A stretch of DNA of 64,000 nt from a bacterium (GTDB lineage: Bacteria > BMS3Abin14), in NCBI GenBank assembly GCA_020350725.1, contig CP070719.1:781026-845025 (forward strand). Reading direction: 5' to 3'. How positions within the stretch are numbered: position 1 is the first letter of the stretch; each line of letters starts with the position of its first letter. A program made the translations under genes and the position numbers. Of the stretch, positions 28,641 through 36,327 are shown in pieces. The notes beneath the pieces are model-generated. The model was given only the letters and a program-made list of their open reading frames with translations, had not been told where the DNA came from and did no database searches.

Positions 28641-29912
28641 TCAGAAGCCAAAGTACCTGGGTATCCAGACCACGGTGGCCGGGGTGAACATGATGATGAT
28701 GAGGGCCAGCACTTCCACTAAAAACAGGGGGAAGATCTGACGGATCAAACGCCCCAGACCCACCTGCGCCACGGAATCGGCGACGAAAAGGCACAGTCCC
28801 ATGGGCGGCGTGATCAGGCCGATCATCAGGTTAAAGACCACCAGGATACCGAAATGTGTGGGGTCGATCCCCATGGACACGGCAATCGGATGGATGATCG
28901 GCACGAGAACGAGCATGGCGGCGATCCCCTCGAGGAAAAGGCCGACAATAAGGAACAGGATCATGGACGAGATGAGGAACATCCACTTGGCTGTCATGAA
29001 CTCCAGGGCGAAATCGGTGATGATGTTGGGAACCCGGTTGTAGGTCATGAGCCAGTTGGCGGCGGACACCGCTCCGATGACCATCAGGATCGTGGACGTG
29101 TCGCGCATGGAACGGCCGAAGATCCCCGGCAGATCCTTGACCTTCAGTTCCCGAAAGATAAATAAACCCACCACCAGGGCATAGGCGACGGCGAAGCAGG
29201 CCGCCTCCGTCGGGGTGACCACTCCCATGAGTATGCTGCCGACCACGAACACCGGCATGAAGAGGGGGATGATCCCCTGTATCAGGGTGTTGAACAGGGA
29301 TCCCCTGGTGGTCCCCTCGGCAGGCTTTTCAAAATGACCAGCGAAGATCATGACATATATGGACAGGAGGGTGGCCAGCAGGAGGCCGGGGCCGATCCCT
29401 CCCAGGAACAGCCCGGGAACGGAGACACCCGTTACGGTCAGGGCGTAGATGATCACGGGGATACTGGGAGGGATGATGGGGCCGATGACGGAGGAAGCCG
29501 CGGTGACGGCGGCGGAAAAGTCCCGGGGGTAGCCCCGTTTTTCCATTTCCGGGATGAAGATGCGTCCAATGGCGGAGGTGTCAGCCACCGCCGACCCGGA
29601 CAGGCCGGCAAAGATCACCGAGGCCCAGATGTTGACCACCGCCAGTCCGGCGCGGAAGCGGCCGACCAGCAGGGTGGTGAATGAGATGATCCGGGTGGTG
29701 ATGCCGGACTCGTTCATCAGTTCACCGGCGAGGATGAACAGCGGGATGGCCAGAAGGGGAAAGGATTTCATACCGCCGTACATCTGGGTGGCGACAATGC
29801 GCAGGGTATAGGGGAATTCCCCCACAGCCATGAAATAGAACAGGGCGGCCAGGATGGAAAAGGCAACCGGAAGGCCGATTACCAGGCCGATCAGCAGGAT
29901 CAGATAAACCAT
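28641..29912 (-). CDS. dctM: TRAP transporter large permease DctM
   Basis: A 423-residue polytopic inner-membrane protein of the DctM family, the ion-coupled transport subunit of tripartite ATP-independent periplasmic transporters. Seen: LAIPLFILAGELMN, a conserved family segment, VIGPIIPPSIPVIIYA, and VTPTEAACFAVAYALVVG, with about 12 hydrophobic helices. It follows dctQ by 3 nt and precedes the ThDP-enzyme gene. TRAP systems usually import carboxylates or sulfonates by Na+ symport; the ligand here is unknown. Confidence 0.93.
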   Translation of the reverse strand: MVYLILLIGLVIGLPVAFSILAALFYFMAVGEFPYTLRIVATQMYGGMKSFPLLAIPLFILAGELMNESGITTRIISFTTLLVGRFRAGLAVVNIWASVIFAGLSGSAVADTSAIGRIFIPEMEKRGYPRDFSAAVTAASSVIGPIIPPSIPVIIYALTVTGVSVPGLFLGGIGPGLLLATLLSIYVMIFAGHFEKPAEGTTRGSLFNTLIQGIIPLFMPVFVVGSILMGVVTPTEAACFAVAYALVVGLFIFRELKVKDLPGIFGRSMRDTSTILMVIGAVSAANWLMTYNRVPNIITDFALEFMTAKWMFLISSMILFLIVGLFLEGIAAMLVLVPIIHPIAVSMGIDPTHFGILVVFNLMIGLITPPMGLCLFVADSVAQVGLGRLIRQIFPLFLVEVLALIIIMFTPATVVWIPRYFGF

Positions 29913-29915
29913 GAC

Positions 29916-30497
29916 CTATCCACCCTGCGGTCTGGTTTCCGGACGGTCGGCAGGAGCCATCCATTCCCCTTCCGTTACCCGTTCCAGGAATTTCAACAGC
30001 GCCGCGATGAGAAGCAGCAGTCCCCCCAGGATCATGGCCGCCTGGTAGGGATAGAAGTGCCCCAACCAGATCATCCACTTCCACCCGGTGGCTTCGACAA
30101 GATCCTTCGCCAGGCCTATAAGCCCGGATGTTTCCATCCCGCCCCTTTTCAGGACGAACTGCCAGCCGGACCATGCCATGAGACTCCCGATCCCCACCAT
30201 AACGAGGTCCAGGAGCATGTACAGCCTTCCGATGAGACGCCTCGGTAAAAAGGCGATAAGAATGGTGAAGCGGACGTGACGGTCCTGCATGTAGGCGTAG
30301 GCCGCCCCGAACAAGAAACCATAGATGGCTATGAAGACAGGCAGCTCCTCTCCCCACTCGAGGGATTTGCCGAACAGGTAGCGCCGCAGGGAATTAAAGA
30401 GGATGATGGCGAAAATGGCCGCCATGGAAAAGGAGGCGCCTCCGGCGCAGAGGGTGGTAAAAAATCGGGAGGTTTTTTGAACTGCTGACCGGTACAT
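29916..30497 (-). CDS. dctQ: TRAP transporter small permease DctQ
   Basis: A 193-residue membrane protein with four hydrophobic helices and the DctQ wording FNSLRRYLFGKSLEWGEELPVFIAIYGFLFGAAYA, including the conserved Trp-Gly-Glu-Glu. At the cytoplasmic side it ends in a polar tail. It sits between dctP and dctM on one transcript. A somewhat larger extracytoplasmic loop than usual (KRGGMETSGLIGLAKDL...) separates helices 3 and 4. Confidence 0.88.
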   Translation of the reverse strand: MYRSAVQKTSRFFTTLCAGGASFSMAAIFAIILFNSLRRYLFGKSLEWGEELPVFIAIYGFLFGAAYAYMQDRHVRFTILIAFLPRRLIGRLYMLLDLVMVGIGSLMAWSGWQFVLKRGGMETSGLIGLAKDLVEATGWKWMIWLGHFYPYQAAMILGGLLLLIAALLKFLERVTEGEWMAPADRPETRPQGG

Positions 30498-30603
30498 GCT
30501 GCGCCCTTTGAGGTTTGGGGTCGGTCCGGTTCAAAGGATGAGTTCGTGAAACGACCTTTCCCCGGGCGGGTGTCGCCCGGGGAAAGGTTTCGGGACAGGG
30601 ATT

Positions 30604-31632
30604 TTATTGATTCTTTTCCGCCTCGGCCACAGCTTTCTGCAGTTTATCGACCCACTCGGCTTCGTCTCCAAGTTCGCCTCGGAGCCACTTGACCACGGCC
30701 GGCTGGGCGGCATCCTTGAACTGCTTGAGTTCGCCTGATGAGGGCGAGTAGACCTGCATCCCCTCGGCGACCACCTTGGTCACGCCCTCCGCAGTGTTGA
30801 ACTGCTGGATGGCGCGCCCCATGAGACCCGCCGTGCGCGCGGCCTTCTTGACCAGGGCCTGATCCTTGGCCGAGAGGGATTTGAAGAACTCCTCGCTGAT
30901 GAGGATGAAGTCCACTGCGTAAACGTGCCCGTCCAGGGTCATGTACTTCTGCAGTTTGTGCAGCTTGTTGTTGTAGATAACGCCGACAGGGTTTTCCTGC
31001 CCGTCAACGACACCGGTGGCCAGGGCGTTGGGAAGCTCCGACCAGGCGATGGGCGCCGGTTCACCGCCCAGGCCCTTGACCATCTCCACGTAAAGGGGGA
31101 TCGGCTGGACGCGGAACTTCAGACCCTTCATATCAGCCGGAGTCTTTATCTCCCGCTTGCCGTTGGTGAAGTTGCGGTACCCGGTTTCACCGTAGGCCAG
31201 GGTGCGCAGCCCGGATTTCTTCAGGCAATAGTCGGCCAGTTCCCTTCCGAATGAACCGTCCATAACATCCCAGGCGACGGGTGCCGAAGGGAAAGTGTAG
31301 GGAATGTTGAGAACGTCGGCCACCTTGCAGACCTTGGCCATGGCTCCGGAAACCAGGGCCATCTGAAGGGTGCCGTCCTGCATCTGCTGCACGAGGTCGT
31401 TTTCATCCCCGAGGGCCTTGGCCGGAAAGAGCTCGACCTTCATGTCGCTCTCACCCTCGACGATGTTCTTGAAGATCACACTTGCTGCACCCTTTTTTGA
31501 AGACTGCCACTCGGCCGGGTCCACGTGGGCCAGCTTGATCGTGGTCGCAGCCATGGCGGCGGGTGCGAGCGCCAGGGCGATGACCGCCGCGAGGCTCACG
31601 TACTTCATCACTTTCCTGACTGTACCTTCCAT
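30604..31632 (-). CDS. dctP: TRAP transporter substrate-binding protein DctP
   Basis: Periplasmic binding protein of 342 residues. An N-terminal signal (residues 1-28, ending AMA) precedes the DctP fold: TIKLAHVDPAEWQSS, VELFPAKALGDENDLVQQMQDGTLQMAL, and the ligand-binding helix region PADMKGLKFRVQPIPLYVEMVKGLGG with the conserved Arg that salt-bridges a carboxylate or sulfonate. ATGVVDGQENPVGVIYNNKLHK is another family signature. It is first in the TRAP operon, with a good promoter about 330 nt upstream. Confidence 0.93.
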   Translation of the reverse strand: MEGTVRKVMKYVSLAAVIALALAPAAMAATTIKLAHVDPAEWQSSKKGAASVIFKNIVEGESDMKVELFPAKALGDENDLVQQMQDGTLQMALVSGAMAKVCKVADVLNIPYTFPSAPVAWDVMDGSFGRELADYCLKKSGLRTLAYGETGYRNFTNGKREIKTPADMKGLKFRVQPIPLYVEMVKGLGGEPAPIAWSELPNALATGVVDGQENPVGVIYNNKLHKLQKYMTLDGHVYAVDFILISEEFFKSLSAKDQALVKKAARTAGLMGRAIQQFNTAEGVTKVVAEGMQVYSPSSGELKQFKDAAQPAVVKWLRGELGDEAEWVDKLQKAVAEAEKNQ

Positions 31633-32329
31633 CTCTTCCTCCTTTTAAAAATCCGTCTTTAACCTTCCCGTTTATGTGGAGAGGGCCCGGCAGGAATCAG
31701 CGGTGACCTCCGGATGACCCTGACAAGCCTTCGAAGTCTCCAATGAAGAGATATCTCCTGACCTTTCCCTGAAGAGGATCCACCCGGGGAGGTGCTTTCC
31801 GTAACCTGCAGACGACCGGCAGACCCGAAACACGGCCGCCGGAAGGGCTCCCGGTTCGGACACCGCTCCAGACCGCCCAAAGGATTCTCTTCCAGATCAC
31901 GGAGTTAAAAAGGGAATAGGTATCCTAACAAATAGGACACCGTATACATCTTATAGAATAAAAAACCTTGTTCACCTTTGTCAAACGTTTTTTATTGGAA
32001 CCCGCCTCGGGCCCGGTCCCCGATGCCTTTATCCTGTTATGGTTAAATTATACAGGGACCCGAACGCAATTTCAGGACCCTGTTGGGACTGCTTTGCTGT
32101 CCGGAAATCGGGATGAAGTAAAAGGACATCATACTTCCATCGAAGGAGACGCCGATGTCCCGCGGGCCATGGTGTCCGTTATTGCCCGTCAGAAGCTCCC
32201 AGCCGTGACGGCCACATTGTCCTACTGTAAGGAACGTGATACTGTTTACGCCATATGGGGCCCGGTGGATTGCCGGCAGGAAATACCGGGCCCCGACTTG
32301 GACCAGATAACCTTCACGGAGGACACGCC
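31633..32329. other. Long divergent regulatory region, no gene supported
   Basis: About 700 bases separate dctP (leftward) from the alcohol dehydrogenase gene (rightward). The middle is AT-rich and carries the TRAP promoter and operator described separately, plus the 11-mer TATCCTGTTAT at 32030-32040 shared with the iclR upstream region. A 121-codon frame at 31968-32333 overlaps the promoter and looks non-coding. Confidence 0.5.
31921..31984 (-). promoter_or_regulatory. TRAP operon promoter with downstream operator-like inverted repeat
   Basis: On the minus strand, TTGACA (31984-31979) and TATTCT (31960-31955) are separated by 18 nt, giving a plausible sigma-70 promoter for dctP. Just downstream of the expected start lies TATCCTAACAAATAGGACA (plus strand, 31921-31939), an imperfect inverted repeat of TATCCTA/TAGGACA well placed for repression by an IclR protein. 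Confidence 0.55.
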
Positions 32330-33316
32330 ATGAAAGCAGCTGTTCTGAGCAGCACCGCCAACCTGGCTATCGGTGAGGTCCCTGATCCGGTACCGGGGTC
32401 GGGAGAGGTTGTCATCGCCGTGACCCTGGCCGGCGTGTGCGGCTCCGATTATTCCCTGTACCACGGCAAATTCGGTGTCCCCCTGCCGGTCGTACCGGGA
32501 CACGAGGGTATGGGGACCGTCCACAGGATCGGCCCCGGCGTTTCGACGGTCACTGCCGGCCAGAGGGTCGTTATCCAGCCCAATTTCGCCTGCTGGGACT
32601 GCGACCTATGTGATTCCGGGCTCGACAACATCTGTTCCGGCAAGGTCCGGTTGGGGATCGATACCAATGGTGTGTTCGCCGAGTACGTCAAGGTCCCCGC
32701 AAGATACGTGTGGCCCGTCCCGGAGGGGCTCGACGACAGGACCGCGGTCCTCACCGAGCCCCTCGCGGTGGCGGCCCATGGCGTCAAGGTCCTGTCTCCC
32801 GCACCGAGGGTCCGTGTCCTGATCATCGGCGCCGGGGTCATCGGGCTGATGACACTCCTCCTCGTAAAGCTGGAGGGTGCCGGGGTGAACGTTTCGGACC
32901 TCCAGGAAGAGCACCTAGCCCTGGCCAGAAAAATGGGGGCCGACAGCGCTTTCCTTGTCGGTGGAAATGAGACAATGCAGCCGTCCTCCTTCGACCTGAT
33001 CTACGAGACGAGCGGCGCTCCTTCGGGACTGGCGGACGCCATCGAGTTCGCCGCGCCGGGAGCGCGGATCGCCCTGCTGGGCCTGCCCGCAGAGGCGCAC
33101 CCCGTCCCCACCACCCCCATCGTGCGCAAGGAGCTTACCCTCGTAGGTTCAATGATCTACACCGACGAGTTTCCGGGCGTTCTCGAGCTGCTTGAGTCCG
33201 GCCGGATCGATCCCAAACCCCTGATCTCGGATGTCGTCGGCCTGGAAGACCTGGACGGTGCCATCAAGACGTTCAACTCACCGGACCGGATCAAGGTCCT
33301 GGTGTCCATCGGGTAG
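32330..33316 (+). CDS. Zinc-dependent alcohol dehydrogenase (MDR, sorbitol/threonine dehydrogenase-like)
   Basis: Medium-chain dehydrogenase/reductase of 328 residues. Catalytic zinc ligands are in GVCGSD (Cys) and PGHEGMGTV (His-Glu); the structural zinc loop is CWDCDLCDSGLDNIC. The Rossmann fold begins VLIIGAGVIGLMT. An NAD-dependent oxidation of a secondary alcohol or polyol is likely, with substrate unknown. ATG at 32330 has CGGAGGA upstream. It is followed after 25 nt by the lyase gene and then an IclR gene, forming a three-gene operon divergent from the TRAP operon. Confidence 0.88.
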   Translation: MKAAVLSSTANLAIGEVPDPVPGSGEVVIAVTLAGVCGSDYSLYHGKFGVPLPVVPGHEGMGTVHRIGPGVSTVTAGQRVVIQPNFACWDCDLCDSGLDNICSGKVRLGIDTNGVFAEYVKVPARYVWPVPEGLDDRTAVLTEPLAVAAHGVKVLSPAPRVRVLIIGAGVIGLMTLLLVKLEGAGVNVSDLQEEHLALARKMGADSAFLVGGNETMQPSSFDLIYETSGAPSGLADAIEFAAPGARIALLGLPAEAHPVPTTPIVRKELTLVGSMIYTDEFPGVLELLESGRIDPKPLISDVVGLEDLDGAIKTFNSPDRIKVLVSIG

Positions 33317-33341
33317 CCACGCCCGGCCACGGGGGAGACCG

Positions 33342-34259
33342 ATGGACAAAGGAAAACAGAACGGGGAACTGCTGCTGGAGGATGAGGCCCTGCGGGACGG
33401 GCTTCAGATGGAATCCCGCATCTTCAGCCTCGAGGAGAAACTCCACCTTTTTCGCCTTCTTGAGGGGTCTGGAATAAAGCGGATCCAGGTGGGGTCCTTC
33501 GTCCATCCGAAGATCGTGCCGCAGATGGCCGACACCGACGAGCTTGTCCGGGCCATCGGCCGAACCGAGAAAACGGTGGTCTCCGCCCTGGTGCTGAACG
33601 AAAAGGGGCTTGACCGGGCCCTGGCCTGCGGAGTCGGGCATCTCAGCATGTCCGTTTCCGCCAGCGACACCCACAGCCGGAAAAACGCGGGAAAACCGGC
33701 CGACGAGGCCCTGGACTCTATGACGGAACTTATCGCCCGCGCAGCCGGAGAAGGCATCCTGGTCCGGGCGGGGTACCAGTGCAGCTTCGGCTGCGTCTAC
33801 GAGGGGGTCGTGGACCCCGACAGGGTCCTTGAGGGCGTCACCCGAATGGCCCGGGCGGGAGCCGTTGAGGTCAACCTGGCCGACACCGCAGGAATGGCCA
33901 ACCCCCGATCTGTCCGCCGTCTTTCCGACAGGGTGATCAGAGAGCTTCCCGGGGCCAGCGTTTCCCTTCACCTGCACGACACGGCCGGCCTGGGGCTGGC
34001 CAACATGCTGGCCGGATTTGAGGCGGGCGTCCGCATTTTCGACGTCGCCGCCGGAGGCCTGGGCGGCTGTCCCTTCGTCAAGGGGGCCGCGGGGAACGTT
34101 CCCACCGAAGACGCCGTCAACATGTTCGAATCGATGGGCATTGCCACCGGCATCGACCTGGAAGGCGTGTGCAGGGTGGTCGGCATGCTTGAGGAGAAGC
34201 TGGGCCGTTCCCTTCCGGGCCGCATGAGCAGGGTTCTTACAGGAGCCGTCGATGGTTGA
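33342..34259 (+). CDS. HMG-CoA lyase-like aldolase (DRE-TIM metallolyase)
   Basis: A 305-residue TIM-barrel metallolyase. Visible motifs: DEALRDGLQME (metal and catalytic Asp-Arg, equivalent to the DRE/RDG motif), FVHPKIVPQMAD, LADTAGMANP, LHLHDTAGLGLAN (metal-binding His-x-His) and the active-site loop GGLGGCPFVKGAAGNVPTED, which matches the Cys-containing GGxGGCPFAxGAxGNVxTED loop of 3-hydroxy-3-methylglutaryl-CoA lyase. So it probably cleaves a 3-hydroxyacyl-CoA into acetyl-CoA and an acid. Start at 33342 with GGGGGAGA; its 3' end overlaps the IclR gene by 8 nt. Confidence 0.87.
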   Translation: MDKGKQNGELLLEDEALRDGLQMESRIFSLEEKLHLFRLLEGSGIKRIQVGSFVHPKIVPQMADTDELVRAIGRTEKTVVSALVLNEKGLDRALACGVGHLSMSVSASDTHSRKNAGKPADEALDSMTELIARAAGEGILVRAGYQCSFGCVYEGVVDPDRVLEGVTRMARAGAVEVNLADTAGMANPRSVRRLSDRVIRELPGASVSLHLHDTAGLGLANMLAGFEAGVRIFDVAAGGLGGCPFVKGAAGNVPTEDAVNMFESMGIATGIDLEGVCRVVGMLEEKLGRSLPGRMSRVLTGAVDG

Positions 34260-35040
34260 AAAAGTTGAGAAGCGGGTCAGGGAATCGGACCGTCAGGTTG
34301 ATACCGTCGCCAAGGCCCTGACCATTCTTAATTGTTTCTCCGCCGGCGAGCCGGAGCTGTCCCTCAAGGCGCTGAGCGAGATAACGGGCCTTTACAAAAG
34401 CCGCATCATGAGGTTGTGCGGCACGCTGATCGCCCAGGGCTTCCTGGTGAAGACGTCGCGGGCCACCTATCAGCTGGGCCCCAGGGTCATGATCCTGGGC
34501 AAGATCTACGAGGAATCCCACAGCCTGTTCAAGTCAGCCCAGCCCGTCCTCGAGGAACTCGTCCATTCTACCGGGGAATCTGCGGCGATCTTCATGAGGG
34601 AAGGGATGACCCGTTTCTGCGTTATCCAGAAGGTCGGGCCCTCCTCCCTGAGGTACTCCGTCAGCGAAGGGGAGCCCCTGCCGCTCCATGCTGGGGCACC
34701 GGGAAAGGTCCTCCTGGCCTGGGCCCCCGAGAACATAAAAAACCGGTTCCTGGAGGATCGGGTTCTGAGAAAATACACCTCGAGAACCATCATTGCAAAG
34801 AAGGACCTGGAGCGGGAACTGGATTCAATACGCCGAAGAGGTTACGCCGTCAGCGAGGGCGAAGTCGTGCAGAACGCCGTTTCCATAGCCGCACCGATCT
34901 TCGATCATGAGTCCAATGTGACCTACGCGATCCACGTCGGCGGACCGGCACAGCGTCTGACACCGGAAAGGCAGGTGGAAATTCTGCCCCCTCTGGAAGA
35001 ATCCGCCCGCCGACTCTCCTTCCTGCTGGGCAAGGAATAA
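34252..35040 (+). CDS. IclR family transcriptional regulator (copy 2)
   Basis: A 262-residue IclR protein: winged helix-turn-helix (residues 18-75, SLKALSEITGLYKSRIMRLCGTLI) and effector domain (GESAAIFMREGMTRFCVIQ; PLHAGAPGKVLLAW; RRGYAVSEGEVVQNAVSIAAPIFD). It begins 8 nt before the end of the lyase gene, so it is cotranscribed with the dehydrogenase and lyase. It resembles the first IclR closely, and the pair may bind related sites across the cluster. It ends convergently with aroB. Confidence 0.9.
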   Translation: MVEKVEKRVRESDRQVDTVAKALTILNCFSAGEPELSLKALSEITGLYKSRIMRLCGTLIAQGFLVKTSRATYQLGPRVMILGKIYEESHSLFKSAQPVLEELVHSTGESAAIFMREGMTRFCVIQKVGPSSLRYSVSEGEPLPLHAGAPGKVLLAWAPENIKNRFLEDRVLRKYTSRTIIAKKDLERELDSIRRRGYAVSEGEVVQNAVSIAAPIFDHESNVTYAIHVGGPAQRLTPERQVEILPPLEESARRLSFLLGKE

Positions 35041-35110
35041 TTTTTCCTCGCCCTGGAGACGGGGCGAAGGCCATTGAGCTCGGCAGTCGAACCAATGCCG
35101 TACAGCACAC

Positions 35111-36196
35111 CTATCCCTCTGAATGAAACGAACTCAGGGATCTGACGAGCTCTCCCGGATCATCGAGAGGTACGATCCGGCACCTGCCGATCGCCTCCAG
35201 GAGCACGGACTGAACCCGCCCCTCCGACCGTTTCTTGTCCCTGGTCATGTATCCGAGCAGGTCCTCCTCCAACTTCACCTCGGGAACGGGTATCCTGCCA
35301 AGGACCCGCACGGCGCGGTCGAACTGGTCATCCGGCAACCCGCAGATCCGCTTTGACAGGGCCAGGGCGGCCTTCATCCCCAGAAGGACCGCCTCTCCGT
35401 GGCGTATCTCACCGTAACTCATGGACGCTTCCAGGGCATGGGCCAGGGTGTGTCCGAAATTAAGGATCAGGCGGGGCCCCGACTCCCACTCGTCGGCCTC
35501 AATGATCTCCGCTTTTCTCCGGCAGGCCGAGGTCACAACGCGGGCGATGTCCACGTCCCCGTCGGGTCCCAGATCGGTGACCTCCTCGAGATAGAGGAAG
35601 AGTTCCGGATCGAGGGTCAGGGCGATCTTGATCACCTCGGCCATGCCGGAGTACCAGTCCCTCGGGTGGAGGGTCCTCAGGACGTCGGTGTCTGCAAACA
35701 CCGCTTCCGGCTGATGGAAGGTGCCGACCAGGTTCTTGCCCTCCGGAAGGTTGATGCCGGTCTTGCCCCCGGTGCTGCTGTCGACCATGGCCAGCAGGGT
35801 CGTCGGGGCCTGGATCAGCCTGATCCCGCGAACGAAAAGAGAGGAAGCCAGGCCCGCGAGGTCCCCCACGACTCCGCCTCCCAGTGCAACGACCAGGGAA
35901 CTCCTGTCCAGTCCGGCACCGGCCATCTTTCTGCACAGGTCCTCCAGGTGGGCGAAGGATTTACTCCCCTCTCCCTCCGGGACAACGGCAACGACGGCGG
36001 GTGGTTTCGAGGCTTCCCCAAGCTCTCCGATGCGGCGGCCATAAACGGAGTTCACCCGCTCGTCGGTCACGATCATAACCCTGCCGGCCGGATCCCGTCC
36101 CCGAAGATGCTCCTCCAGAAGGCGCCAGGCCCCGCTTCCTATGTGGATGGAGTAGGACCGTTCACCCAGCTCAACGGGAACAACTCTCGCAGTCAT
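35111..36196 (-). CDS. aroB: 3-Dehydroquinate synthase (single-domain)
   Basis: A 361-residue enzyme of the AroB family that cyclises 3-deoxy-arabino-heptulosonate 7-phosphate to 3-dehydroquinate with bound NAD. All standard segments are present: PEGEGSKS, ALGGGVVGDLAG, PTTLLAMVDSSTGGKTGIN, KNLVGTFHQP, SGMAEVIK, NFGHTLAHALE (zinc His) and RHGEAVLLGM, with DKKR near the C-terminus. It is a complete gene. Unusually, a second synthase lies 130 nt upstream, fused to shikimate kinase, so one of the two may serve a different pathway or be redundant. Confidence 0.93.
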   Translation of the reverse strand: MTARVVPVELGERSYSIHIGSGAWRLLEEHLRGRDPAGRVMIVTDERVNSVYGRRIGELGEASKPPAVVAVVPEGEGSKSFAHLEDLCRKMAGAGLDRSSLVVALGGGVVGDLAGLASSLFVRGIRLIQAPTTLLAMVDSSTGGKTGINLPEGKNLVGTFHQPEAVFADTDVLRTLHPRDWYSGMAEVIKIALTLDPELFLYLEEVTDLGPDGDVDIARVVTSACRRKAEIIEADEWESGPRLILNFGHTLAHALEASMSYGEIRHGEAVLLGMKAALALSKRICGLPDDQFDRAVRVLGRIPVPEVKLEEDLLGYMTRDKKRSEGRVQSVLLEAIGRCRIVPLDDPGELVRSLSSFHSEG

Positions 36197-36327
36197 GGTC
36201 AGGGGGAGGTCTTTTCGAAAGGGGATGGGACCGCATTTCCGAAGGAAGTGCCTTCGATGGCCGCGATGAAATCGTTTCCCTCCCCGGTCCAGGTGCGTTG
36301 CCTCATCACGACTTCCCTGCCCTGCCC

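Noticed and set aside
31968-32333. 121-codon plus-strand frame ending at the alcohol dehydrogenase start
   Set aside because: It covers the TRAP promoter and AT-rich operator region, has no family resemblance or Shine-Dalgarno, and its last codons are simply the leader of the dehydrogenase gene.
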